Positions 10,137 to 17,487 of a stretch of DNA of 64,000 nucleotides are shown here, in pieces (position 1 is the stretch's first letter; each line of letters begins with the position of its first letter). The DNA lies in contig NZ_JADNOP010000002.1 of the NCBI RefSeq assembly GCF_015557635.1, positions 186,001 through 250,000 of the forward strand, in the 5' to 3' direction. A program made the translations under genes and the position numbers. The notes beneath the pieces are model-generated. The model was given only the letters and a program-made list of their open reading frames with translations. It was not told where the DNA came from and ran no database searches. The stretch comes from Fusicatenibacter saccharivorans. Its GTDB lineage: Bacteria > Bacillota > Clostridia > Lachnospirales > Lachnospiraceae.

Positions 10137-10165
10137 ATTATAGCACACCGCCGTGCGTTATGCAA
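10137..10165 (-). promoter_or_regulatory. Promoter of uvrA
   Basis: On the minus strand, TTGCAT (10165-10160) and a perfect TATAAT (10142-10137) are 17 bases apart. The short leader that follows contains a perfect palindrome CCCTGTCCGGACAGGG (10095-10110). Confidence 0.75.
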
Positions 10166-10176
10166 ACATTTGTTCT
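10163..10176 (-). promoter_or_regulatory. LexA (SOS) box-like operator of uvrA
   Basis: The minus strand reads AGAACAAATGTTTG. It matches the Gram-positive SOS box CGAACRNRYGTTYG at all positions but the first and overlaps the uvrA -35 element. uvrA belongs to the SOS regulon in B. subtilis. The site is seen directly; repression by LexA is inferred. Confidence 0.7.
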
Positions 10177-10193
10177 ATTTCTTTATCATCTTT

Positions 10194-11327
10194 TTACATC
10201 AGAAAATCTGCCAGAATCACATTGCTGACGGAAATCCCATCGCGTGTCAGAGCCAGGCGCCCGCTGTGTTCCTGTAAAAGATGCATCGCTTCGTATTTCT
10301 TCAGAACCCCGCCGTATACGGCATGGATCTCCTTTCCAAACTTCTCCTCAAACTCCGCCGTCGAGATCCCTTGTGTCATTCGAAGGCCGAGAAACATAAA
10401 TTCTTCCATGGCATCCTGCCGGGAAAGAATTTCCTCATCCTCACGGATCTTTTCCAGTGCTCCGCACGCTTTCAGATGCAAAGATCGATCTGCCGTATTC
10501 GTCCACCGGCGGTTTCCGAATAACGATGCCGCGGAAGGCCCGAACCCCAGATAATCCGTCCTTTTCCAGTAGCCGATATTGTGGCGGCATGCGAAGCCCG
10601 GCTTTGCATAATTGGAAATCTCATACTGGAAAAAACCGTATTCTGCGAGGATTTCCGCCGTTCTGGCATACATTTCGCGTTCTGTGTCCTCATCCGGCAG
10701 ATCCAGTTTCTGCTCCGCAAACGGGGTTCCCGGCTCCACGATCAGGCTGTAGGCGGAAATGTGCTCCGGAGAAAGCTCCGCGATCGTCCGAAGACTCTCT
10801 TCCCATTTCTCTTCACTCTGCTCCGGCAGACCTGACATCAGATCCACGTTGATATTCGCAAACCCGGCATCCCGTGCCAGTGCAAAACTCTCCTGAAATT
10901 CCGCAAACGTGTGGATTCTTCCCAGCCGTTTCAGCTCCTCATCGTGAACCGACTGACAGCCGATACTGATCCGGTTGAAGCCGCTCTTCCTGTAACATTT
11001 CAGTTTTTCCGCATCCAGCGTTCCCGGATTGGCCTCCAGCGTAATCTCAGCATCCTCTGAAAAAACGTACTTGCTCCGCAGTTTTTCCATCACACGGGCG
11101 AGCATTCCGGCATCCACTGCGGATGGTGTTCCGCCGCCGAAAAAGACGGAAATCACTTCCCTTTCTGCCGTCTCTTCCGCTGCATCGATTTCTGCCAGCA
11201 GAGCCTCTTCATACTCCTTCTGCATTGCTTTCGTGCCCGGTCCCGAGACAAAATCACAGTAGGCACATTTCCGGATGCAGAACGGGATATGCACATAGAG
11301 TTCCAGTGGTTTTCTTTTTTTATTCAT
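10194..11327 (-). CDS. hemW: HemW, radical-SAM heme chaperone (coproporphyrinogen oxidase-like)
   Basis: Radical SAM protein of the HemN/HemW family; members next to lepA and lacking the extra HemN cysteine are heme chaperones rather than coproporphyrinogen III dehydrogenases. The 4Fe-4S motif is FCIRKCAYCDF near residue 17 (CX3CX2C, followed by Phe rather than Cys), with the glycine motif VFFGGGTPS. The C-terminal HemN_C domain includes YEISNYAKPGFACRHN. Length 377. The ATG has GGAGGAAAAG upstream. It follows lepA by 88 bases, the conserved lepA-hemW order. In B. subtilis hrcA would follow; here uvrA does. Confidence 0.93.
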   Translation of the reverse strand: MNKKRKPLELYVHIPFCIRKCAYCDFVSGPGTKAMQKEYEEALLAEIDAAEETAEREVISVFFGGGTPSAVDAGMLARVMEKLRSKYVFSEDAEITLEANPGTLDAEKLKCYRKSGFNRISIGCQSVHDEELKRLGRIHTFAEFQESFALARDAGFANINVDLMSGLPEQSEEKWEESLRTIAELSPEHISAYSLIVEPGTPFAEQKLDLPDEDTEREMYARTAEILAEYGFFQYEISNYAKPGFACRHNIGYWKRTDYLGFGPSAASLFGNRRWTNTADRSLHLKACGALEKIREDEEILSRQDAMEEFMFLGLRMTQGISTAEFEEKFGKEIHAVYGGVLKKYEAMHLLQEHSGRLALTRDGISVSNVILADFLM

Positions 11328-11352
11328 TCTGCTTTTCCTCCGTACGATCGAA

Positions 11353-11403
11353 AGACCGGCCCCTGCGCTCCCGCAACAGCAGGCGGCGCCGACAGGCCGG
11401 TCT
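11353..11403 (-). repeat. GC-rich hairpin between lepA and hemW
   Basis: Nine-base arms AGACCGGCC and GGCCGGTCT enclose a second small stem. It follows the lepA stop on the minus strand, but only three T residues follow in that direction, so it is at best a weak terminator or a processing or stability element between the two genes. Confidence 0.5.
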
Positions 11404-11415
11404 CATTTTTATCTC

Positions 11416-13230
11416 TTAATTTTCATCCAGTTTCAGCACGCTCATAAAGGCTTTCTGCGGAATCTCCACGTTTCCTACCTGGCGCATCCGCTTCTTACCT
11501 TCCTTCTGCTTCTCCAGCAGCTTCTTCTTTCGGGAAATATCGCCGCCGTAGCACTTGGCGAGGACGTCTTTGCGCATCGCGCGGACGGTTTCTCTGGCGA
11601 TAATCTTCGATCCGACAGCCGCCTGGATCGGGATTTCGAAGAGCTGCCGCGGAATCTCTTCTTTGAGCTTCTCGCACATCTTTCTTCCGCGCTCGTAGGC
11701 AGATCCCTCGAATACGATGAAGGACAGCGCATCCACTTCTTCTTTATTGACGAGGATATCGAGTTTTACAAGCTCGCTTCTCTCATAGCCGAGCAGCTCG
11801 TAGTCGAATGACGCGTAACCTTTGGAGCGGGATTTTAAGGCATCAAAGAAATCGTAGATAATCTCATTCAGCGGGAGATGGTAATGAAGCATCGCACGCG
11901 TCGTCTCCATGTATTCCATTCCCTGATACTGGCCTCGTCTCTGCTGGCAGAGCTCCATGATCGGTCCGATGTAGTCGGTCGTCACCATAATCTCTGCTTT
12001 TACCAGCGGCTCTTCCATATAATCAATCTCGGACGGGTCCGGCAGATTCGACGGGTTGGTCAGGTCAATGACGGTTCCGTCGGTTTTGTGAACCTTATAG
12101 ATAACGCTCGGTGCGGTCGTCACGAGATCCAGATTGTACTCACGCTCCAGGCGCTCCTGAATAATTTCCAGGTGAAGCAGTCCAAGGAAACCGCAGCGGA
12201 AGCCAAAGCCCAGTGCTGCCGATGTCTCCGGCTCGTAGAAGAGGGATGCATCGTTTAACTGCAGTTTTTCCAGCGCGTCGCGCAGATCACCGTACTGTGC
12301 GCCGTCGGCCGGGTACATGCCGCAATATACCATCGGGTTGACTTTTTTGTAGCCCGGCAGTGCTTCTGCACACGGACGGTCGGCATCGGTCACGGTATCA
12401 CCCACGCGGGTGTCGCGCACGTTTTTGATGCTGGCGGTGATATAGCCTACCATTCCGGCGGAGAGCTCGTCGCACGGGATCAGACGGCCTGCGCCGAAGT
12501 AGCCGACCTCGACAACTTCCTCGACAGCGCCTGTCGCCATCATGCGGATTCTCGTTCCTTTTTTCACGCTTCCTTCCATCACACGGCAGGAAATGATGAC
12601 GCCGCGGTATGCATCGTAGACGGAGTCGAAAATCAGTGCTTTTAACGGTTCCGTCGGATCACCTTCCGGTGCCGGAATTTTCTGTACGATCTGCTCGAGC
12701 ACCTCGTCCACGTTCAGGCCGGTTTTTGCGGAAATCCGCGGAGCATCCTGCGCTTCCAGTCCGATGACATCCTCGATCTCTGCAATTACACGGTCCGGCT
12801 CGGCGCTTGGAAGGTCTACTTTGTTGATGACCGGGAACACATCCAGGTCATGGTCAAGGGCGAGATAGACGTTGGCAAGGGTCTGCGCCTCGATACCCTG
12901 CGATGCATCGACAACGAGCAGCGCGCCGTCGCATGCGGCAAGGCTTCTGGAAACCTCATAGTTGAAGTCAACATGGCCCGGGGTGTCAATCATGTTTAAA
13001 ATGTACTCCTCGCCGTCGGCCGCTTTGTATACGGTACGGACCGCCTGTGCCTTGATCGTGATGCCGCGCTCACGCTCCAGATCCATATTGTCCAGCACCT
13101 GATCCTGCATCTCACGCTCGGTCAAAAGGCCTGTTTTCTGAATAATACGGTCCGCAAGGGTTGATTTTCCATGGTCGATATGGGCAATAATACAAAAATT
13201 ACGAATTTTACTCTGATCTATTCCTGACAA
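11416..13230 (-). CDS. lepA: Elongation factor 4 (LepA)
   Basis: Ribosome-bound GTPase that acts on stalled or mispositioned ribosomes and in 30S assembly. The GTPase motifs are [14 protein letters not shown] (G1), DTPGHVDF (G3) and NKVDLPSA (G4); the LepA-specific C-terminal domain ends with basic [17 protein letters not shown]. Length 604 is normal. The start is TTG (13230-13228) with GGAGGAAAAAAC upstream. A promoter (TTGCTT, 17, TATCAT) lies about 80 bases upstream, in the gap after spoIIP, so lepA is not solely dependent on sporulation transcription. Confidence 0.97.
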   Translation of the reverse strand: MSGIDQSKIRNFCIIAHIDHGKSTLADRIIQKTGLLTEREMQDQVLDNMDLERERGITIKAQAVRTVYKAADGEEYILNMIDTPGHVDFNYEVSRSLAACDGALLVVDASQGIEAQTLANVYLALDHDLDVFPVINKVDLPSAEPDRVIAEIEDVIGLEAQDAPRISAKTGLNVDEVLEQIVQKIPAPEGDPTEPLKALIFDSVYDAYRGVIISCRVMEGSVKKGTRIRMMATGAVEEVVEVGYFGAGRLIPCDELSAGMVGYITASIKNVRDTRVGDTVTDADRPCAEALPGYKKVNPMVYCGMYPADGAQYGDLRDALEKLQLNDASLFYEPETSAALGFGFRCGFLGLLHLEIIQERLEREYNLDLVTTAPSVIYKVHKTDGTVIDLTNPSNLPDPSEIDYMEEPLVKAEIMVTTDYIGPIMELCQQRRGQYQGMEYMETTRAMLHYHLPLNEIIYDFFDALKSRSKGYASFDYELLGYERSELVKLDILVNKEEVDALSFIVFEGSAYERGRKMCEKLKEEIPRQLFEIPIQAAVGSKIIARETVRAMRKDVLAKCYGGDISRKKKLLEKQKEGKKRMRQVGNVEIPQKAFMSVLKLDEN

Positions 13231-13305
13231 GTTTTTTCCTCCTGCTTTTTCCCTACGATACCAGATTGCTCCATATTTCGTACTCCCGCAATCTGTCTAT
13301 TTTGT

Positions 13306-13334
13306 ATGATACGAAATTCCACTCAAAAAAGCAA
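13306..13334 (-). promoter_or_regulatory. Promoter of lepA
   Basis: Minus strand TTGCTT (13334-13329) and TATCAT (13311-13306), spacing 17, lie between the spoIIP stop and the lepA TTG start. Confidence 0.55.
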
Positions 13335-13341
13335 GATAAAT

Positions 13342-14748
13342 TTATCCGCCTGATGCCGGACTTTTGCCCGACAGAACTTTATGCAGGATATCCGAAAACG
13401 GCCCCATTGCATTTTTCACCTCCTCGACCGTATTCGTCTGCGCACCAACCTCGAGAAGAACAGATCTCGGGCGGAGATGGAGGTTGTAGCGGTAGCCTTT
13501 TAAATAGATACAGCGTGAAAAGCCGGGATAATACTGTTCTGCCTCATACTCCATCTGAAAGGAAAATGCAAGGTTTTCCGCCTGATACGGATTGGGCAGG
13601 CTTGTCAGTTCGCCGCTTTCTTTCGTGCGGGAAAGGCCGTTGAAAAACATGATCTGCGCGGTCGGCTTTCCGTTGATTTCTGTCACAAGACGTTTTGAAC
13701 CATTGACCCCGTCCCGGTGCAGGTCGATCACGACCTGAATGGACGGGTGTTCTTCCAGCGCCGCTGCGATGACCGGCTCCGCGTAGTTGTAGGCGCGGCT
13801 CCGCTCGAGACAGCCTTCTTTCATGTCAAATGCCTCTGTAATATGAAGCACTTCGTATCCGTACTGCTTTTCCAGAAGCTCCTGCAGATCATCACCGAGG
13901 CCGATTACCGTGTCCGCTCTTTCTCCCGGCCGGGAATCGGCGAAGGTTTCCTGCGAATGGGTATGATAGATCAGAATCTGCGGGCCTTCGGCATTTTCCG
14001 GCAGGGTCAGGTCTTTTCCGAGCAGGGTGCTGCCGTCGATCTCGCCCGGCAGGACCGAAGTGTTGGGATCGACAACGAAGAAGCGGTTCAGGAGCGCCTG
14101 CTGGTCAGCAAGAAGGTCAGGGGAAATTGTCTCCTGAATCGTGTCGGCCTCCGGGTAGAGAATCTCACGCGGTGCGCCGCCGGTTTCGATGGTCTCCTCC
14201 GGGACAGACTGCGGCGCTTCGGGTTCTGCCGTTGATGCCGACTCTCCGGCTGCCGGTTCTGTGATTCCTGTTTCCGTCTGCTCCGGCTCCGTGATTTCCA
14301 TTCCATCTTTTTGAGTTTCATCTTTTTGAGTTCCATCCTTTTGATCTTCCTCAGTTCCCTGCTCCTTCGATTCTGTCTGCCCTCTTTCTGCTCCCGGTCC
14401 CGGATTCGAATCCTGCTTCGCCGTATCCGTTTCCGCTGCTTCTGTCCCGGCAGACAGCGTATTCTCTGCCGTGCTTCCCTCCCGAAGCGCCGGTATCTGA
14501 TCCCGCACTGCCGCGAGGAGATTTTCCATCCATCCCCTTCCGTCCTCTTTTCCGTCATAAAAAAGAAGCGGCATCATCACATCCACGGATAACTGCTCCG
14601 CCTGTGCTGCCGCCCGCTGCAGCAGAACTTTCCCCTCTGAGAAATGATTTTTCCGGAGAACCGCTGCACTGCGGAACAGCAGTATACTGCAGGACAGGAA
14701 AAGACATCCCCATCCGAACCATCGTCCATTTCGCCTGGCATTCCACAT
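13342..14748 (-). CDS. spoIIP: Stage II sporulation protein P
   Basis: Endopeptidase-amidase that works with SpoIID and SpoIIM in peptidoglycan remodelling during engulfment. A membrane anchor lies at about residues 12-32. A long low-complexity Glu/Thr/Gln linker follows (about 90-190, with repeated KDGTQKDETQKDGMEI units), then the SpoIIP catalytic domain (about 235-465). The domain shows ILIYHTHSQETF, IDLHRDGV, and the C-terminal LLEVGAQTNTVEEVKNAM. Length 468 is above the usual 380-400 because of the linker. It is 23 bases after gpr, the conserved gpr-spoIIP order; transcription by sigma-E is expected but I could not place a convincing promoter. Confidence 0.94.
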   Translation of the reverse strand: MWNARRNGRWFGWGCLFLSCSILLFRSAAVLRKNHFSEGKVLLQRAAAQAEQLSVDVMMPLLFYDGKEDGRGWMENLLAAVRDQIPALREGSTAENTLSAGTEAAETDTAKQDSNPGPGAERGQTESKEQGTEEDQKDGTQKDETQKDGMEITEPEQTETGITEPAAGESASTAEPEAPQSVPEETIETGGAPREILYPEADTIQETISPDLLADQQALLNRFFVVDPNTSVLPGEIDGSTLLGKDLTLPENAEGPQILIYHTHSQETFADSRPGERADTVIGLGDDLQELLEKQYGYEVLHITEAFDMKEGCLERSRAYNYAEPVIAAALEEHPSIQVVIDLHRDGVNGSKRLVTEINGKPTAQIMFFNGLSRTKESGELTSLPNPYQAENLAFSFQMEYEAEQYYPGFSRCIYLKGYRYNLHLRPRSVLLEVGAQTNTVEEVKNAMGPFSDILHKVLSGKSPASGG

Positions 14749-14771
14749 ATTATCACCATATTCATGATATG

Positions 14772-15659
14772 TTACAGTTCCCCGGAAAATGCCTGATTCA
14801 TACCTGCCGCAAGAACCCCGGCCAGGCGGCGGACCATCTCGTCGATCTCTTTTGTCGTCACGTAAAGGCTTTCGAGCGCCGGTGAAATGACTTCTCCCAG
14901 AAATTCATCCATCTCGGACTCCTCCAGCGATTCCAGAACGCCTGCGACGGCATCGTGGACGATCGTTCCTGCCCCTACAACGGTCGGCACACCGATTCCG
15001 ATGACCGGCACGCCGAGCGTCTCCTGATTTAAGGCATTGCGGTGGTTTCCGACGCCCGAGCCCGGCCAGATTCCGGTGTCGGCAAGCTGGATCGTACAGT
15101 TCAGCCGGTGAATACTGCATGCGGCAAGGGCATCCACGGCGAGAATCACATCTGGATGGGTCTGTTCTGCCGTTCCGCGCAGGATTTCCACTGCCTCCAT
15201 GCCCGTCTGTGCCATAACGCCGGGAGCAAGGGCACTCACTTCCCGGCCCTTCTTTCCGTAGGTGCGCACCAGATGGCGCGTAACGTTAAGCTGCTCCACC
15301 GTCTCCGGCCCGAGCGCATCCGGCGTGATGCCGCGGTTGCCGAGGCCGGCCACAAGAACGGATCCGCACGCTTCCGGCACCATTTCCATCAGACAGTGGG
15401 AAAACTCCTCCGCCGCTTTCCGGCTCTCCTCCTCGTCTGCCGTCAAAAGCAGCGGCGCTTCGATCGTCACATACGTCCCTTTCGGCTTTCCCATCATTTT
15501 TGCACCCTGCTCCGATGTGATTTTCACAATGGTTGTCTGAATTTCCGCCTTTCTTTTCTTCTTCTCAATCTCGACCCCGGAGATCTCCACATGGTCCCTC
15601 TCAAATTTTTCCTGATTCTCCATCGCCAGGTCTGTCCGCATCCTATACTTTCCTATCAT
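14772..15659 (-). CDS. gpr: Germination protease GPR
   Basis: Aspartic-type endopeptidase that degrades the small acid-soluble spore proteins on germination; made as an inactive zymogen in the forespore. The protein begins MIGKYRMRTDLAMENQE, in the position of the propeptide that is removed by self-cleavage. The core motifs include VAGLGNRGITPDALGP and VIGIGVPTVVGAGTIVHDA. The chosen ATG has AGGAGAAAAG immediately upstream and gives 295 residues; the frame is open further upstream, but that stretch carries the oppositely oriented rpsT promoter. Divergent from rpsT, followed by spoIIP. Confidence 0.95.
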   Translation of the reverse strand: MIGKYRMRTDLAMENQEKFERDHVEISGVEIEKKKRKAEIQTTIVKITSEQGAKMMGKPKGTYVTIEAPLLLTADEEESRKAAEEFSHCLMEMVPEACGSVLVAGLGNRGITPDALGPETVEQLNVTRHLVRTYGKKGREVSALAPGVMAQTGMEAVEILRGTAEQTHPDVILAVDALAACSIHRLNCTIQLADTGIWPGSGVGNHRNALNQETLGVPVIGIGVPTVVGAGTIVHDAVAGVLESLEESEMDEFLGEVISPALESLYVTTKEIDEMVRRLAGVLAAGMNQAFSGEL

Positions 15660-15718
15660 ACTTTTCTCCTTCTCCTGTATTTTTGTTGTAGTTTTTGCAA
15701 TTTTCTCAAAAATATGTA

Positions 15719-15747
15719 TTGACAAACCATGCGAAATATTATAGGAT
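15719..15747 (+). promoter_or_regulatory. Promoter of rpsT
   Basis: A perfect TTGACA (15719-15724), 17 bases, then TAGGAT (15742-15747), about 95 bases before the rpsT start. This leaves a leader of some 85 bases. Confidence 0.75.
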
Positions 15748-15840
15748 AATAAAGCATGTTTCAGTGGAGCGCCCGTGTCTGTTCCATTGAATAACATCCC
15801 TTAAATCACATTAATTTTAAAAATATTGGAGGTGTACAGT

Positions 15841-16104
15841 TTGGCTAACATTAAATCCGCAAAGAAAAGAATCCTGGTAAATCAGACAAAGGCAGACCGC
15901 AACAAAGCAATCCGTTCTGCAGTTAAGACTTCTATGAAAAAAGTAGATGCTGCTGTTGCTGCAAACGATAAAGAGGCTGCTGCTGCTGCATTAGTAAATG
16001 CGATCTCTACCATCGACAAGGCTGCTTCTAAAGGCGTTTATCATAAAAACAACGCTGCCAGAAAAGTATCCAATCTGAGCAAAGCTGTAAACTCAATCGC
16101 ATAA
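15841..16104 (+). CDS. rpsT: Small ribosomal subunit protein S20 (bS20)
   Basis: Primary 16S rRNA-binding protein of the 30S subunit. The 87-residue product is very basic and Ala-rich, beginning ANIKSAKKRILVNQTK, as in the family. The start is a TTG at 15841, set by GGAGGTG at 15828-15834; a TTG five codons earlier lies inside that ribosome site and is unlikely. In E. coli, S20 also starts at UUG and regulates its own translation, so the rare start may be functional here too. Followed by two consecutive terminators. Confidence 0.96.
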   Translation: MANIKSAKKRILVNQTKADRNKAIRSAVKTSMKKVDAAVAANDKEAAAAALVNAISTIDKAASKGVYHKNNAARKVSNLSKAVNSIA

Positions 16105-16122
16105 TAAAGATATAAATCAAAG

Positions 16123-16163
16123 AGAACTTAGTCATACCGTCATGTGGCTGGGTTCTTTTTTTT
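16123..16163 (+). terminator. Terminator of rpsT
   Basis: A 12-pair stem (AGAACTTAGTCA with TGGCTGGGTTCT, several G-U pairs) is followed by a run of eight T. Confidence 0.8.
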
Positions 16164-16208
16164 ATGCTTACCAAAAGAGTGCGCCGCGACAGATCTTTTG
16201 ATAAACAC

Positions 16209-16260
16209 AGAACAAGGCGTATCGGCCAGTTTTCCTGTACCGGTACGCCTTGTTCTTTTT
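16209..16260 (+). terminator. Second terminator-like hairpin after rpsT
   Basis: Arms AGAACAAGGCGTA and TACGCCTTGTTCT (13 perfect pairs, extending inward) are followed by TTTTT on the plus strand. It abuts the 160-bp palindrome and shares the word CCGGTACGCCTT with the centre of that palindrome, so it may be a shorter relative. Confidence 0.65.
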
Positions 16261-16419
16261 ATAGCAATCCCCGAAAATAATGCAAAAAATTCAGCACCGC
16301 AGAGCGTGAATTACTGCGTCACAGATTTTCGTCGTACCCCGGTACGCCTTCAAATCTGTTCCTTGCAATTCGCGCTCAGCAGCACTGCCTTTTTTGCATT
16401 ATTTTCGGGTCTTGCTATA
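16260..16419. repeat. About 160-bp imperfect palindrome, copy 1
   Basis: Almost the whole interval folds on itself. The ends are TATAGCAA and TTGCTATA. A perfect 20-base arm, CCCGAAAATAATGCAAAAAA at 16270-16289, has its complement at 16390-16409. The centre is CGTACCCCGGTACG (16333-16346), exactly at the midpoint. No open reading frame of note is inside. Size, symmetry and a GTAC-rich centre flanked by AT-rich words (AGATTT and AAATCT) resemble the element at 24099-24260. It could be a non-coding mobile element (MITE-like) or a highly structured RNA. Confidence 0.7.
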
Positions 16420-16432
16420 GAAAACTCTGCTC

Positions 16433-17416
16433 TTACGCCGCCCTGCTGTATTTCGTAATCAGCAGCTCCACGCTCAGCAGATCGGAAATTTTTCCCGTCT
16501 TCACGTCCTCTTCCATCTGCACGCAGTCATTGACCGCCGCTTTTAATTCCTCCGCCGCATACTGGCGCGACATGGGAATATAGTTCCGCACAACGAAGCT
16601 CTGCAGTCCCGTCCGTTTTGCGATCGTCGCCTGATCGCAGTGCTCTGCCAGCAGCTCTTTGACCTGCAGCAGCAGATTGAACTGGCGTGCCAGCAGAAAG
16701 AGAATCCGCATCGGCGGCTCCTTTAAAGCCAGCAGATCCTGATACAGATCGAGCGCTTTCCGCTGCTTCTTCTCCGTTACCGCGCGGATCATCTCGAAAA
16801 TCCGGTTCGTAATCTGCGTTGTGCAGACTGCCTCGATATCCGCCCGCGTGATCACATCTCTTCCCATCGTATAGCTGAGCAGTTTTTCCAGCTCCTGCGA
16901 GATATTTCCCATATCCGTGCCCGTCTTTTCCAGAAAATCTTCCATATCCTGGCGCGTGATCTTTTTTCCCTCTTTTTTCATCATGCCGAGTACCCAGGTC
17001 ATCAGCGTCTTTTCGTCCTGACGAGCAAATTCCACTGCTCTTCCCTGCTTCTGCACCGCCTTGTACATACGGTTCCGCTTATCAACTTCCTCCTCCACGA
17101 AGATCAGCACCAGATAATCCGGCAGGGATCCCATGTAGTCTGCCAGCGCGTCGGCTTTGTTTTTGAAAAATCCCGTATTTTCCAGCAGAATCACACGGCG
17201 GTCCGCAAAAAACGGCATCGTCTCCGCAAGGTCAATCACTTTGGGAATCTCGGTTCCTTTTCCCTCAAAGCGGGAGAAATTCATCGTGTCGTCCTCCGGC
17301 AGCAGTGCGTTTTTCAGCTTGTTTTTATACTGATGCTTCAGATAGGCTTCTTCTCCGTAGAGCAGGTAGGCCTGCTTAAAATTCTGCGTTTTGATATCTT
17401 CTAAAATGCTTTTCAT
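16433..17416 (-). CDS. holA: DNA polymerase III delta subunit
   Basis: Clamp-loader subunit that opens the beta sliding clamp. The protein (327 residues) begins MKSILEDIKTQNFKQAYLLYGEE; the tyrosine-Leu-Leu-x-Gly start of domain I and the helical C-terminal region (FLLARQFNLLLQVKEL) are typical. The ATG at 17416 has AGAGGAT upstream; the frame stays open for 11 earlier codons without a better ribosome site. It lies 71 bases after comEC, matching the comEC-holA-rpsT order of B. subtilis, though rpsT here is convergent. Confidence 0.93.
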   Translation of the reverse strand: MKSILEDIKTQNFKQAYLLYGEEAYLKHQYKNKLKNALLPEDDTMNFSRFEGKGTEIPKVIDLAETMPFFADRRVILLENTGFFKNKADALADYMGSLPDYLVLIFVEEEVDKRNRMYKAVQKQGRAVEFARQDEKTLMTWVLGMMKKEGKKITRQDMEDFLEKTGTDMGNISQELEKLLSYTMGRDVITRADIEAVCTTQITNRIFEMIRAVTEKKQRKALDLYQDLLALKEPPMRILFLLARQFNLLLQVKELLAEHCDQATIAKRTGLQSFVVRNYIPMSRQYAAEELKAAVNDCVQMEEDVKTGKISDLLSVELLITKYSRAA

Positions 17417-17487
17417 TCCATCCTCTTTCTTTCGTTCCGGCAGAAGCACGTTTGCGCAGTGCCGCAGCAGCCGGAGCTTTTGACCAT

